Origin: Streptococcus sp. SK643 | GTDB taxonomy: Bacteria > Bacillota > Bacilli > Lactobacillales > Streptococcaceae | Assembly: GCF_000259505.1 (NCBI RefSeq) | Contig: NZ_AJMM01000006.1 | Location: 62,001 to 126,000 of the forward strand | Reading direction: 5' to 3' | Length of the DNA: 64,000 bases | Shown here: piece after piece, positions 55,026 to 64,000 of the stretch | Position numbering within the stretch: the stretch's first letter is position 1 | How the letters are laid out: the number at the start of each line of letters is the position of its first letter | Made by a program: the position numbers and the translations under genes | Notes under the pieces: generated by a model | What the model saw: the letters and a program-made list of their open reading frames with translations, nothing else | Database searches by the model: none | Told to the model about the DNA's origin: nothing

Positions 55026-56312
55026 ATGTATAAAGTATTATTAGTAGATGATGAGTACATGGTGACAGAAGGTCTAAAACGTTTGATTCCCTTTGATAAG
55101 TGGGATATGGAAGTTGTCGCGACAGCTAATCACGCAGATGATGCTATTGATTATGTCAAGGAACATCCTGTGGATATTGTTGTATCTGATGTCAATATGC
55201 CAGATAAAACAGGGCTTGAGATGATTACAGAAATGAAAGAGATTCTACCAGATACTGCCTATATTTTATTATCGGGTTATCAGGAATTTGAGTATGTCAA
55301 GAAAGCCATGAATCTCAATGTTGTTGATTACCTTGTCAAGCCTGTGGACAAAATAGAACTAGAAAATTTACTAGAGAAAATTGCTACTAAACTTGGTGAG
55401 AGAGCCTTACAAACAAAAACTCTTAGTCAAGATCTAGATGAGGCAGGCTTCATTAGTCATTTGCTTGGGAAAGAGCATTGGTGGATAGGACTCACTAAGG
55501 AGAAGAAGGGGAATTTCACTATTCCTTATTATGTCTTAGGGCAAGATTGGCAGATTTTTATCTCGGATCAGCCTTTAGATGGATTAGTGGTCACGCCATT
55601 TGAAACACCTTACCAAGAAAATTTTGAGCGCTGGAAATTGAACGCTGAAAAAGCCCTCTTTTATGGTTCTGTTAATTTTCAACAGTCAGAAAGCCTCTTT
55701 GCTTATTATGAGCCTATTTATCGCGTTATCATTCAAGGGAACATCAATCAAATTATTGAAGAGTTGAACCTCTTGGAAAAAGTGGTTCTTGAAAATACTC
55801 CTCGTGTCCCAATCACTAAACAACTCTTTATTCAGTTTGTCATGGACGTTTTCCATTTGTTTGAACATTTGAAGGCAGATGATATGACGGAGATTATCAA
55901 GACCATTCATGCCATTCCTTCATTTGATGGACTAGTTCCCTATATCAAGGAAACCCTGACTCGCTTCTTCGGGCAATATCGTATGAATGAAAATGTGGTT
56001 AGTGTTCTGGAAGTCATAGGTCGTGATTATCAAAAAGAGCTATCCCTTAAAGATATTAGTAAGGATCTCTTTATCAATCCTGTTTATTTAGGACAATTAA
56101 TTAAACGTGAAACCAATTCTACCTTTGCTGAATTGCTCAACAAACAACGCATTAAGGCAGCCCAACAGCTATTGCTTTCAACTAGTGATAGTATAGAAGA
56201 TATTTGTTATGCCGTTGGTTACAGCAATGTTGGATATTTCTATAAAGTATTCCGAAAATTGTGCGGGAAATCGCCAAAAGCCTACCGAAAACAGGTAGAA
56301 ACTATATTGTAA
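55026..56312 (+). CDS. YesN-type AraC-family response regulator (TCS07-like)
   Basis: This 428-residue regulator has an N-terminal receiver domain with the phosphorylated Asp55 in VVSDVNMPD and Lys in YLVKPV, a middle region of unknown fold, and a C-terminal AraC DNA-binding domain (LSLKDISKDLFINPVYLGQL, EDICYAVGYSNVGYF). It lies 11 bp after the kinase. The known target class in pneumococcus includes the NgtS-P1-P2 importer, present in this window at 14.8-18.3 kb. Confidence 0.9.
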   Translation: MYKVLLVDDEYMVTEGLKRLIPFDKWDMEVVATANHADDAIDYVKEHPVDIVVSDVNMPDKTGLEMITEMKEILPDTAYILLSGYQEFEYVKKAMNLNVVDYLVKPVDKIELENLLEKIATKLGERALQTKTLSQDLDEAGFISHLLGKEHWWIGLTKEKKGNFTIPYYVLGQDWQIFISDQPLDGLVVTPFETPYQENFERWKLNAEKALFYGSVNFQQSESLFAYYEPIYRVIIQGNINQIIEELNLLEKVVLENTPRVPITKQLFIQFVMDVFHLFEHLKADDMTEIIKTIHAIPSFDGLVPYIKETLTRFFGQYRMNENVVSVLEVIGRDYQKELSLKDISKDLFINPVYLGQLIKRETNSTFAELLNKQRIKAAQQLLLSTSDSIEDICYAVGYSNVGYFYKVFRKLCGKSPKAYRKQVETIL

Positions 56313-56372
56313 TCTTTGTATTCCCGTATAAATAATGCTATAATATCATTAATAATATTAGGAGGTTCTACT

Positions 56373-56900
56373 ATGAAAAAGAAACCGATTTACCTTTGGG
56401 TCTTGCTGATTTTTTCAGCTCTCCTTTCAGCTAACTCCTTGGTTGGAATTTTTAGTCCCTTGCCTAGTAAAGATAATCTACGTGCTCGTCTAGCAAATAG
56501 TGGGAAGCTTACTGCTTCGCAATTGGAAGATATGGTCAACTACACTTATAAAGTGATAGAATCTTCTCACTCTATAATTAATATTACCTTGATTGTTTTA
56601 TCAGCTATTTTAGTTCTAGTAGCTATTGTTCTCCTTGTTCGTAAGAATTTGCAATATGCAACCTTTACTTATATTGGCTATGTTTTGTTAGCCATTATTG
56701 GTTTGATTTATAGTTATGTGAATCTACAAGACGCTATGCAGGTGGTTCATGATGAGACGATGCGTTTGACAATGAGTGTTGGTTCAAAAGCTATCAACAT
56801 TATCTATATCGTCATCAATGTTCTTTTCCTAGCTTTGGTCTTTTATAAGATGTGGCGGCAGCAAAAAGCTTTGTTGGAAGAAGAGGAAGAAGTCGTTTAA
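56373..56900 (+). CDS. Four-segment membrane protein (175 aa)
   Basis: This 175-residue protein has an N-terminal segment (7-27), an extracellular part, then three segments and an acidic tail (LLEEEEEVV). It is orthologous by place to SP_0157; the function is unknown. The start follows ATTAGGAGGTTCTACT. Confidence 0.75.
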   Translation: MKKKPIYLWVLLIFSALLSANSLVGIFSPLPSKDNLRARLANSGKLTASQLEDMVNYTYKVIESSHSIINITLIVLSAILVLVAIVLLVRKNLQYATFTYIGYVLLAIIGLIYSYVNLQDAMQVVHDETMRLTMSVGSKAINIIYIVINVLFLALVFYKMWRQQKALLEEEEEVV

Positions 56901-56978
56901 GAGTTGACAAAAAATAACTATCAAGTTACAATCTTGGTAGTTATTTTTCGATTATCAAATGAAATGATGGAGGTGAAG

Positions 56979-57443
56979 ATGAAAACAATTTCTTTGGTTT
57001 ATATTAGTCTAAGTGGGAACACTGAAAGTTTTGTGACACGTTTAAAAGACTATCTCTTGTCCCAGTATGAGGGGATTGAAGTTCAAAAAATTCATATCAA
57101 GGATTTGGTTAAGGAGGGGAAAGCCTTCTTTGAAATGGATCATTCCTATGTTGTATTTTTACCAACCTACTTAGAGGGAGGAAATGGTGTGGACAACGGA
57201 GATGTTGAGATTTTGACGACCCCAGTGGGTGATTTTATTGCCTATGGAGATAATGCGAGCAAGTGCTTTGGGGTAGTAGGTTCAGGGAACCGTAACTTTA
57301 ATAACCAATATTGCCTGACAGCCAAGCAATATAGTGAGCGTTTTGGTTTTCCTGTATTGGCAGACTTTGAAATGCGAGGCATGCTGGGAGATATCAAACA
57401 TGTCGCAGCTATCATTGCAAACTTATATGAATTAGAAAGTTAA
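56979..57443 (+). CDS. nrdI: NrdI-family flavodoxin (154 aa)
   Basis: The flavin phosphate loop [11 protein letters not shown] and [24 protein letters not shown] are NrdI features; NrdI gives the oxidant for the manganese tyrosyl cofactor of class Ib ribonucleotide reductase. No nrdE/F lies next to it, and streptococci may carry more than one NrdI-like gene. The start follows ATGGAGGTGAAG. Confidence 0.85.
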   Translation: MKTISLVYISLSGNTESFVTRLKDYLLSQYEGIEVQKIHIKDLVKEGKAFFEMDHSYVVFLPTYLEGGNGVDNGDVEILTTPVGDFIAYGDNASKCFGVVGSGNRNFNNQYCLTAKQYSERFGFPVLADFEMRGMLGDIKHVAAIIANLYELES

Positions 57444-57490
57444 GCTTAGGCTTAGCTTTTTTATTATCTTAGGCAGTTTTATCAGAACTC

Positions 57491-57949
57491 TTACTTTTTA
57501 TGCTCCAAGAGTTGATTGATATGGTCTACTTTTTTTGATGCTCTTTTATAGGAAATAGTCCAAATGATGAGGTAGACAATCGCAAACTCGATAATGAGCT
57601 GGAGGTAGGAATTCCAGTGGAAGGGGAACCAACCTGCCAGAGTTGCTAGTGGGACAAAGCCAGTCAGCATGAGGAAGAAATGAGTCAGAGTCGCACGGAG
57701 CAAGCTCCAGTCACGGCTGAATAATCTCTTTCCAAAGTTGAAGAGAATACCGATAGCTGCCCAAATAAGTGTGCAGTAGAGCAAGACCAAGGCACCGTGA
57801 ACCTGATGTTGAGTCATTACTTGACCGACGAGGGAATCAGGGCTCAGTGGAGCATAGGTATTGGGGGAATACATAAGTGAAAAGATGATAGAGAGGATGA
57901 GTCCGATGAGAACACCAACGGCTGCATCGTGAAATACTTGTTTTTTCAT
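57491..57949 (-). CDS. DUF3021 membrane protein (152 aa)
   Basis: Four hydrophobic segments, with the DUF3021 pattern DAAVGVLIGLILSIIF at the start. It overlaps the LytTR gene by 4 bases. Such pairs (LytTR regulator plus membrane inhibitor) are known in streptococci as LytTR regulatory systems; the membrane protein restrains the regulator. The signal sensed here is unknown. Confidence 0.82.
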   Translation of the reverse strand: MKKQVFHDAAVGVLIGLILSIIFSLMYSPNTYAPLSPDSLVGQVMTQHQVHGALVLLYCTLIWAAIGILFNFGKRLFSRDWSLLRATLTHFFLMLTGFVPLATLAGWFPFHWNSYLQLIIEFAIVYLIIWTISYKRASKKVDHINQLLEHKK

Positions 57950-58386
57950 AGTTCTAATTTCTCCTTGATGGTTTTTAGGTAACGGCGTGAAGAGTAGGTG
58001 AAGCTTTCATTTTTTAGAAAGATTTCTACCATACCGTTGGGCGTGAGCTTGAGATGAGAGATGGAGTCGATATTGACGATTTCAGATTGGGAAATTTGGA
58101 TAAAAGTTGTTGGCAGAATTTCAAGTAACTGATAGAGCCGCAAATCAATGCTGTAGGTCTGACTCGCCGTTTCTGCTAGAACCTTTCGATTCTCGATATA
58201 GAAGCGTTGTATCTTACCAATTTTAACTAGATAGACCTGATCATCAATCTTTCCTTTGATTGTTTCTTTTTGGTCAAGATTTTCTGCGAACTCGATGACT
58301 TTCTGGACTTTATCTGTCGGCTGAGGTGCTTGAACAATCAGCTTTTCCTCTTCGTAAGTTTCACTAATCTGTAGTTCTACTTTCAT
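57946..58386 (-). CDS. LytTR-family DNA-binding regulator (146 aa)
   Basis: This small protein has a C-terminal LytTR domain (residues 45-140; FIQISQSEIVNIDSI and FTYSSRRYLKTIKEKL). It has no receiver domain. The start at 58386 follows AAGGAGAGAAATTT. It is coupled to DUF3021. Confidence 0.87.
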   Translation of the reverse strand: MKVELQISETYEEEKLIVQAPQPTDKVQKVIEFAENLDQKETIKGKIDDQVYLVKIGKIQRFYIENRKVLAETASQTYSIDLRLYQLLEILPTTFIQISQSEIVNIDSISHLKLTPNGMVEIFLKNESFTYSSRRYLKTIKEKLEL

Positions 58387-58539
58387 AAATTTCTCTCCTT
58401 GTTTTTCATACAAAATTGTGATCACTTCTTGTACACCTTTATTAAACACTATTTTTCAGCCCCTTGCAAGGGACTTTGTCTATGTGGAGGGATTTGTATC
58501 CTATGTGGTGCTTGCTTTTCTGTCCTATCTGAAATATGG

Positions 58540-58545
58540 TATAAT
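58540..58545 (+). promoter_or_regulatory. -10 of the mutL promoter
   Basis: Extended -10 TGG-TATAAT, 48 bp before the mutL start. Confidence 0.5.
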
Positions 58546-58592
58546 AGCACTAATCAATTTCTAGGAAAACAGATACAGAAAGGGGCTGAAAG

Positions 58593-60542
58593 ATGTCTCA
58601 TATTATTGAATTGCCAGAGATTCTGGCAAACCAAATTGCGGCTGGAGAGGTTATCGAGCGTCCAGCTAGCGTTGTTAAGGAGCTGGTAGAAAATGCCATT
58701 GATGCTGGCTCTAGTCAGATTATCATCGAGATTGAAGAGTCTGGTCTCAAGAAGATTCAAATCACAGATAATGGTCACGGAATTGCCCACGATGAGGTAG
58801 AATTGGCCCTGCGTCGTCATGCGACCAGTAAGATAAAAAATCAAGCAGACCTCTTTCGAATTCGGACGCTTGGTTTTCGTGGTGAAGCTCTACCTTCTAT
58901 AGCGTCTGTTAGTGTCTTAACTCTGTTGACTGCGGTGGATGGTGCAAGTCACGGGACCAAGCTAGTCGCGCGTGGGGGAGAAGTTGAAGAAGTCATTCCA
59001 GCTACTAGTCCTGTAGGAACCAAGGTTTGTGTGGAGGATCTCTTTTTCAACACGCCTGCCCGCCTCAAGTATATGAAGAGCCAGCAAGCAGAGTTGTCTC
59101 ATATCATTGATATTGTCAACCGTCTGGGCTTGGCCCATCCTGAGATTTCCTTCAGCTTGATTAGTGATGGTAAGGAAATGACGCGGACAGCTGGGACTGG
59201 TCAACTACGCCAAGCTATCGCAGGGATTTACGGTTTAGCGAGTGCCAAGAAGATGATTGAAATTGAAAATTCTGACCTTGATTTCGAAATTTCTGGCTTT
59301 GTGTCCTTGCCTGAGTTAACTAGAGCCAACCGCAACTATATCAGTCTCTTCATCAATGGCCGTTATATCAAGAACTTTTTACTCAATCGTGCTATTTTAG
59401 ATGGTTACGGAAGTAAGCTCATGGTGGGACGCTTTCCGTTGGCTGTCATTCATATCCATATTGACCCTTATCTAGCGGATGTCAATGTGCATCCAACCAA
59501 GCAAGAGGTGCGGATTTCTAAGGAAAAAGAACTGATGGCATTGGTCTCTGAAGCTATTGCAAATAGTCTCAAGGCACAAACCTTGATTCCAGATGCCTTG
59601 GAAAATCTTGCCAAATCTACCGTGCGTAATCGTCAAAAGGTAGAGCAAACCATTCTCCCCCTTAAAGAAAATACGCTTTACTATGAAAAAACAGAAGTAA
59701 CTAGACCTAGTCAAGCTGAGGTGGCTGATTATCAGGTAGAATTGACTGATGCAGGACAAGACTTAACTTTGTTTGCTAAGGAAACCTTGGACCAATTGAC
59801 CAAGCCAGCAAAACTGCATTTTGCAGAGAGAAAGCCAGCCAGCTATGACCAGCTAGACCATCCAGAGCTAGATTTAGCCAGTCTGGACAAGGCCTATGAT
59901 AAGCTAGAGCGAGAAGAATCATCAAGCTTCCCAGAGTTGGAATTTTTCGGGCAAATGCATGGAACCTATCTCTTTGCCCAAGGGCGAGATGGACTCTACA
60001 TCATAGACCAACACGCAGCTCAGGAACGGGTTAAGTACGAGGAGTACCGTGAAAGCATTGGCAATGTTGACCAGAGTCAGCAGCAACTCCTAGTGCCCTA
60101 TATCTTTGAATTTCCAGCGGATGATGCTCTTCGTCTCAAGGAAAGAATGGCACTTTTGGAGGAAGTGGGCGTCTTTCTAGCAGAGTATGGAGAAAATCAA
60201 TTCATCCTTCGGGAACATCCGATTTGGATGGCAGAGGAGGAAATCGAATCAGGCATCTATGAAATGTGCGACATGCTCCTCTTGACCAAGGAAGTTTCTA
60301 TCAAGAAATACCGAGCAGAGCTGGCTATCATGATGTCCTGCAAGCGATCTATCAAGGCTAATCATCGTATCGATGACCATTCAGCCAGACAGCTCCTTTA
60401 TCAGCTCTCTCAATGTGACAATCCCTATAACTGTCCCCACGGACGTCCTGTTTTGGTGCATTTTACCAAGTCGGATATGGAAAAGATGTTCCGACGTATT
60501 CAGGAAAATCACACCAGTCTCCGTGAGTTGGGGAAATATTAA
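58593..60542 (+). CDS. mutL: DNA mismatch repair protein MutL
   Basis: This 649-residue protein has an N-terminal GHKL ATPase ([36 protein letters not shown]) and a C-terminal endonuclease domain with [13 protein letters not shown], matching the DQHA(X)2E(X)4E motif. The start follows AGAAAGGGGCTGAAAG. ruvA follows after 15 bp. Confidence 0.96.
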   Translation: MSHIIELPEILANQIAAGEVIERPASVVKELVENAIDAGSSQIIIEIEESGLKKIQITDNGHGIAHDEVELALRRHATSKIKNQADLFRIRTLGFRGEALPSIASVSVLTLLTAVDGASHGTKLVARGGEVEEVIPATSPVGTKVCVEDLFFNTPARLKYMKSQQAELSHIIDIVNRLGLAHPEISFSLISDGKEMTRTAGTGQLRQAIAGIYGLASAKKMIEIENSDLDFEISGFVSLPELTRANRNYISLFINGRYIKNFLLNRAILDGYGSKLMVGRFPLAVIHIHIDPYLADVNVHPTKQEVRISKEKELMALVSEAIANSLKAQTLIPDALENLAKSTVRNRQKVEQTILPLKENTLYYEKTEVTRPSQAEVADYQVELTDAGQDLTLFAKETLDQLTKPAKLHFAERKPASYDQLDHPELDLASLDKAYDKLEREESSSFPELEFFGQMHGTYLFAQGRDGLYIIDQHAAQERVKYEEYRESIGNVDQSQQQLLVPYIFEFPADDALRLKERMALLEEVGVFLAEYGENQFILREHPIWMAEEEIESGIYEMCDMLLLTKEVSIKKYRAELAIMMSCKRSIKANHRIDDHSARQLLYQLSQCDNPYNCPHGRPVLVHFTKSDMEKMFRRIQENHTSLRELGKY

Positions 60543-60557
60543 ACTAAAAGGAAAATT

Positions 60558-61151
60558 ATGTACGAATATTTAAAAGGAATCATTACCAAAATCACTGCTA
60601 AATACATTGTTCTTGAAGTCAACGGTATCGGTTATATTTTGCATGTGGCCAATCCCTATGCCTACTCAGGACAGGTCAATCAAGAAGCTCAAATTTATGT
60701 GCATCAGGTTGTACGTGAGGACGCTCATTTGCTTTATGGATTTCGCTCAGAAGACGAGAAAAAGCTCTTTCTCAGTCTGATTTCGGTCTCTGGGATTGGT
60801 CCTGTATCAGCTCTGGCTATCATCGCTGCCGATGACAATGCTGGCTTGGTTCAAGCAATTGAAACTAAGAACATCACCTACTTGACCAAATTCCCTAAAA
60901 TTGGCAAGAAAACAGCCCAGCAGATGGTGCTGGACTTGGAAGGCAAGGTAGTAGTTGCAGGAGATGACCTTCCTGCTAAGGTAGCAGTGCAAGCTAGCGC
61001 TGAAAACCAAGAATTGGAAGAAGCCATGGAAGCCATGTTGGCTCTGGGCTACAAGGCAACAGAGCTCAAGAAAATCAAGAAATTCTTTGAAGGAACGACA
61101 GATACAGCTGAGAACTATATCAAGTCTGCCCTCAAAATGTTGGTCAAATAG
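60558..61151 (+). CDS. ruvA: Holliday junction DNA helicase subunit RuvA
   Basis: This 197-residue protein starts [21 protein letters not shown], with two helix-hairpin-helix motifs ([28 protein letters not shown]) and a C-terminal domain that contacts RuvB. It is linked to mutL and tag in one run. Confidence 0.96.
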   Translation: MYEYLKGIITKITAKYIVLEVNGIGYILHVANPYAYSGQVNQEAQIYVHQVVREDAHLLYGFRSEDEKKLFLSLISVSGIGPVSALAIIAADDNAGLVQAIETKNITYLTKFPKIGKKTAQQMVLDLEGKVVVAGDDLPAKVAVQASAENQELEEAMEAMLALGYKATELKKIKKFFEGTTDTAENYIKSALKMLVK

Positions 61152-61160
61152 GAGCAGAGC

Positions 61161-61724
61161 ATGACAAAACGTTGTTCGTGGGTCAAGATGACCAATCCGC
61201 TCTACATTGCCTATCATGATGAGGAATGGGGTCAGCCCCTCCATGATGACCAAGCATTGTTTGAGTTGTTGTGTATGGAAACCTATCAGGCAGGCCTGTC
61301 TTGGGAAACGGTGCTCAACAAACGACATGCTTTCCGAGAAGCCTTTCATGGCTATCAAATTCAAGCGGTCGCAGAGATGACTGATACCGAATTGGAAAAC
61401 TTGCTGGAGAATCCAGCCATCATCCGAAATAGAGCCAAGATTTTTGCTACACGCGCTAACGCCCAAGCATTTTTACGACTACAGGAAGAATATGGCTCTT
61501 TTGATGCCTATCTTTGGTCCTTTGTTGAGGGGAAAACGATCGTTAACGATGTTCCCGATTACCGCCAAGCCCCAGCTAAAACACCTCTGTCTGAGAAGTT
61601 AGCCAAAGATCTCAAAAAACGAGGCTTCAAGTTCACAGGCCCAGTCGCCGTCTTGTCTTTTCTACAGGCTGCAGGGCTAGTTGATGACCATGAGAATGAT
61701 TGTGAGTGGAAAAGCGGTCGTTAG
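61161..61724 (+). CDS. tag: DNA-3-methyladenine glycosylase I
   Basis: This 187-residue Tag enzyme has CSWVKMTNPLYIAYHDEEWG near the start, YQAGLSWETVLNKR and the final SFLQAAGLVDDHENDC. It removes 3-methyladenine from DNA. The start follows AATAGGAGCAGAGC, 9 bp after ruvA. Confidence 0.95.
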   Translation: MTKRCSWVKMTNPLYIAYHDEEWGQPLHDDQALFELLCMETYQAGLSWETVLNKRHAFREAFHGYQIQAVAEMTDTELENLLENPAIIRNRAKIFATRANAQAFLRLQEEYGSFDAYLWSFVEGKTIVNDVPDYRQAPAKTPLSEKLAKDLKKRGFKFTGPVAVLSFLQAAGLVDDHENDCEWKSGR

Positions 61725-61758
61725 TATGTACAGGTAACTAGCATATCTGAGAATATAG

Positions 61759-61791
61759 AAAAAAGCTGAGAAATTTTTCCCAGCTTTTTAT
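61759..61791. terminator. Terminator between tag and the SemiSWEET gene
   Basis: AAAAAGCTG and CAGCTTTTT stem with a mostly T/A loop; serves both convergent genes. Confidence 0.75.
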
Positions 61792-61808
61792 ATATACTAT
61801 TAGATTTG

Positions 61809-62072
61809 TTAGAGTGAAGTCAAAAAAGTGATTCCACCTAAAATAACACCAGCTGAATTTGGAATGATTAGTATCCAATCCTTCTTAGGTTCCTTTGTCC
61901 ATCCATAAATAACCCAGATTAAGCAAGATATAGCAGCTGATAAAGGTTGAAATGGTTGAGCTTTATTTCCCTGTAAATTAGCGATAATTTGAGGTATGTA
62001 GGCAATAAATACTATAATTCCAATAAAGGCACCAATAGAACCTACGATTCGATTAATTTTTTGTTTTGTCAT
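61809..62072 (-). CDS. SemiSWEET-type sugar transporter (87 aa)
   Basis: This 87-residue protein has three membrane segments with the PQ-loop pattern (VFIAYIPQIIANLQG), the size of bacterial SemiSWEET, which works as a dimer. The start at 62072 follows AAGGAGGTGTAT; the longer frame to 62162 lacks a site. The substrate is unknown. Confidence 0.83.
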   Translation of the reverse strand: MTKQKINRIVGSIGAFIGIIVFIAYIPQIIANLQGNKAQPFQPLSAAISCLIWVIYGWTKEPKKDWILIIPNSAGVILGGITFLTSL

Positions 62073-62177
62073 ATACACCTCCTTCAAAAGGATATCATAG
62101 AAATTAGCGAAATGCAATAAATTCAGATACAAATTGTAACGAAAACGAATACAAAAGCACAAAAATAGAGAAACTAT

Positions 62178-63212
62178 TTATTTTTTGTTATAGTCAAAGC
62201 GAATGATTTGCTCCTTTGCATCTACATAGGCGTGAACTCCGAAGGGTACAATTGCTCTTGGAGTTGCGTGGCCGACATTTAGATTATAGATAATCGGGAT
62301 ATTGCTGTCAATAATATCCAATAGTGCCTCTTTATAGTCGTCATAGAAAGTTTCATCCATAGGTTTTCCGACCAAGAGTCCACTGATGACCTCGAATATA
62401 CCAGTGTCTTTTAAAGTCCGCAACATATTTTTGAAGTCTTCCAGCTCAGGCTTTTCTTCGCTTGTTTCTAGCAAGAGGATTTTTCCTTCCCAGTCTGACA
62501 AGTCAGGGAAAAGTTTGTATTTTTGGCAGAGCTCCGTGCTATCTGCGTATCGAGAGTTGTCAAAGATATCGTAGAGGGATTCGAGGCAACCACCGAGGAT
62601 TTTTCCCTCGAACTGGGCATTTCCCCGCAACAGCTCGAAACCAGTATTTGCATGACTGACACGAGGTGTCCCCAGAGCCTTGGGACTGAAGTCAGTCCTT
62701 TCATCATACCAAACGTCACTAGGGCGGATTTCTGAGATTCTTCCCGTCTCAATCAATTCTTTAAAGTAGTGGAGGCTATAGGTCAGCACTTCCTTGTCCA
62801 ATTCACAAATGTCTGCTAGGAAGGATTGACCATAAAAAGTTTTGATTCCTAGTTTATGCAACATGAGATGGTTCATGGTTGTATCCGAGAAGCCAAGAAA
62901 AATTTTTTGTTTGATAACCTTTTGTAGTTGGTCATTTTCAAAAAGATAAGGTAGTAAGCGATAGGTATCGTCTCCACCGATGGCGCATAGGATCATGTCG
63001 ATGCTATCATCAGAAAAGGCATGAATCAAATCCTCTGCACGAGCTTCAGGATGGTCCTTGATAAAGTCTAATCCTTTTAGCGAATGAGGCAAAAAGGTAG
63101 GATTGAGTCCCAGGTTCTTGAGACGTTGGACACCCAAGTCCACTTCGTGTTTGACAAAGTCCTCTCCGATAATGCCACTAGATAAACTAACAACACCAAT
63201 AGTAGAAACCAT
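62178..63212 (-). CDS. S66-family peptidase (MccC/LD-carboxypeptidase type, 344 aa)
   Basis: The S66 nucleophile Ser109 lies in FLGFSDTTMNHL. IGGDDTYRLLPYL and GGCLESLYDI follow the MccF/LdcA layout. Family members cut LD-peptide bonds in wall peptides or deactivate microcin C-like compounds; which one applies here is unclear. It has no signal peptide. The start follows TAGGAGGAAGAAAT. Confidence 0.85.
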   Translation of the reverse strand: MVSTIGVVSLSSGIIGEDFVKHEVDLGVQRLKNLGLNPTFLPHSLKGLDFIKDHPEARAEDLIHAFSDDSIDMILCAIGGDDTYRLLPYLFENDQLQKVIKQKIFLGFSDTTMNHLMLHKLGIKTFYGQSFLADICELDKEVLTYSLHYFKELIETGRISEIRPSDVWYDERTDFSPKALGTPRVSHANTGFELLRGNAQFEGKILGGCLESLYDIFDNSRYADSTELCQKYKLFPDLSDWEGKILLLETSEEKPELEDFKNMLRTLKDTGIFEVISGLLVGKPMDETFYDDYKEALLDIIDSNIPIIYNLNVGHATPRAIVPFGVHAYVDAKEQIIRFDYNKK

Positions 63213-63312
63213 ATTTCTTCCTCCTAGAAATTGATTGAGCCTATTTTATCATAAAAGATGGGAGAAAACTATAGGGAAAAGGGTAGAGGGAAGCTTGTAG
63301 GCAAGCAAGTGA

Positions 63313-63342
63313 AAAAGCAACCGCTGGTGCAGTTGCTTTTCG
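63313..63342 (-). terminator. Terminator of the TfoX-N gene
   Basis: AAAAGCAAC and GTTGCTTTT pair around GCTGG-type loop bases; T runs on the minus strand. Confidence 0.7.
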
Positions 63343-63373
63343 TTTTCTAATCAGTAATCTCGCTAGATATGAG

Positions 63374-63721
63374 TTACTTGGTCAACTCTTGATTATAGGA
63401 GAGAGCCAAATCAATCCAGTAAGGCAATTCTTTTTGGCCTTCTATATCTAAGTCTATATACCCATGATAAAGGCGCCCCCTCATCAATGTAGTATGAGCT
63501 CCTGTTCGGGGTAGAACTTGCTTCTCCATTTCCTTGCCAATTCTGACCATAACCAGTTCATCCTTTCTGGAACTGACAGTAAGGACCATTTTACCACGAA
63601 TCATAAAGGCCAGGCCACCAAACAGCTTCTTTTCTTCTAGCTCTTCTTCGAAAATTTGGGGAGGAAGTTTGAGCGCTAGAATTTTTCGAATCTGCTGAGC
63701 TAAAGATTGACTATATGCCAT
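63374..63721 (-). CDS. TfoX N-terminal domain protein (115 aa)
   Basis: The protein carries the TfoX_N pattern (KKLFGGLAFMIRGKMVLTV) only, without the C-terminal domain of TfoX/Sxy. Its role in streptococci is unknown. The start follows AGAAAAGGAAAGAGCT. It lies 15 bp after the membrane gene. Confidence 0.83.
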   Translation of the reverse strand: MAYSQSLAQQIRKILALKLPPQIFEEELEEKKLFGGLAFMIRGKMVLTVSSRKDELVMVRIGKEMEKQVLPRTGAHTTLMRGRLYHGYIDLDIEGQKELPYWIDLALSYNQELTK

Positions 63722-63736
63722 AGCTCTTTCCTTTTC

Positions 63737-64000
63737 TTAGTAACGTGTTGGTCCTGCACTTGCGCTACGGATATTCAAGCGTTTCTTGAGATAGAAGCGA
63801 AGGGCTAGGAGGGCTGCTCCGATAATAGCTAGTGGTAATGGAGCAAGTACTGGGTTAAGGCTAGCTGGTAGGAAGCTTGTTGCAAAGAAGACAAGCAGCC
63901 AAAGGAACATAGAAGCTAGGATAACCAGTACAGATTTCCAGAAAGGTGGACGTTGGCTGCGGTCCATATCTGGTCCATAGTATTGGTAAACAAAGTAGTA
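63737..64000 (-). CDS. Small membrane protein, partial at its N-terminus
   Basis: The frame stays open from an ATG at 63967 through the right edge (YYFVYQYYGPDMDRSQRPP), so the start may be outside the window. Two hydrophobic segments (SVLVILASMFLWLLVFFAT, LAPLPLAIIGAALLALRFYL) and a basic tail follow. The family is not recognised. Confidence 0.65.
   Translation of the reverse strand, partial: YYFVYQYYGPDMDRSQRPPFWKSVLVILASMFLWLLVFFATSFLPASLNPVLAPLPLAIIGAALLALRFYLKKRLNIRSASAGPTRY

Overview
The window is chromosomal DNA of a mitis-group Streptococcus, most likely S. mitis, S. pseudopneumoniae or S. pneumoniae. The evidence is low-GC codon use, two BOX elements (boxA-boxC) and a gene order that largely follows the pneumococcal chromosome: N-glycan catabolism genes; ngtP1-ngtP2-ngtS; trhO; PadR/DUF1700; sdaAB; a LysM protein; mnmA-mnmG-rnjA-rpoY; tsaB-rimI-tsaD; metQ-metN-metI; the TCS07-type two-component system; nrdI; mutL-ruvA-tag. 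No rRNA or tRNA gene was seen.

Region 1 (1 to about 7.55 kb) is the right part of a phage satellite (PICI-like or satellite prophage). It holds a run of small overlapping genes, two DNA-binding proteins, a primase and a P4/D5-type helicase. An iteron-flanked AT-rich stretch follows and is probably the replication origin. Next come a Cse60-family gene broken by an amber codon, a zinc-ribbon protein, a roughly 510-bp array of ten degenerate palindromic units spaced 48 or 58 bp apart, an ArpU-family regulator and a very acidic 48-residue protein. No capsid, terminase or integrase gene is visible, but the left end lies outside the window. The palindrome array is the least explained structure here.

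Region 2 (7.6 to 18.3 kb) is a host N-glycan utilisation cluster: GH125 and GH38 mannosidases, a ROK sugar kinase or regulator, a GH20 hexosaminidase, then a CcpA-site promoter driving an N-glycan ABC importer (two permeases and a lipoprotein). In TIGR4, as recalled, the enzyme and importer genes are two separate loci. The YesL/YesM/YesN-type system at 52.75 to 56.3 kb resembles TCS07, which is known to control this kind of pathway.

Region 3 (18.6 to 32.2 kb) is mostly core genome: a CPBP protease, a bacteriocin-immunity-like protein, trhO, DUF4299, an envelope-stress-like PadR operon, an MFS transporter, a GT2 glycosyltransferase, a CapD-like dehydratase, a HAD phosphatase, serine dehydratase and a LysM protein.

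Region 4 (32.3 to 37.4 kb) is an AT-rich accessory island. It has an Rgg/MutR-type regulator, a double-glycine-leader bacteriocin-like precursor and several small membrane proteins, two of them paralogues that share an identical start. It ends in a 211-bp inverted-repeat-bounded, hairpin-rich stretch that forms the leader of mnmA. Two hairpin tips in that leader are perfectly complementary to the mnmA ribosome binding site.

Region 5 (37.4 to 64 kb) is core: tRNA modification, RNase J1 and RNA polymerase epsilon, tsaB-rimI-tsaD, AzlCD, amino-acid and methionine import with a palindromic MET-box, the two-component system, NrdI, a LytTR-DUF3021 pair, mismatch repair and recombination genes, a SemiSWEET, an S66 peptidase and a TfoX-N protein. 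The last gene runs off the right edge.
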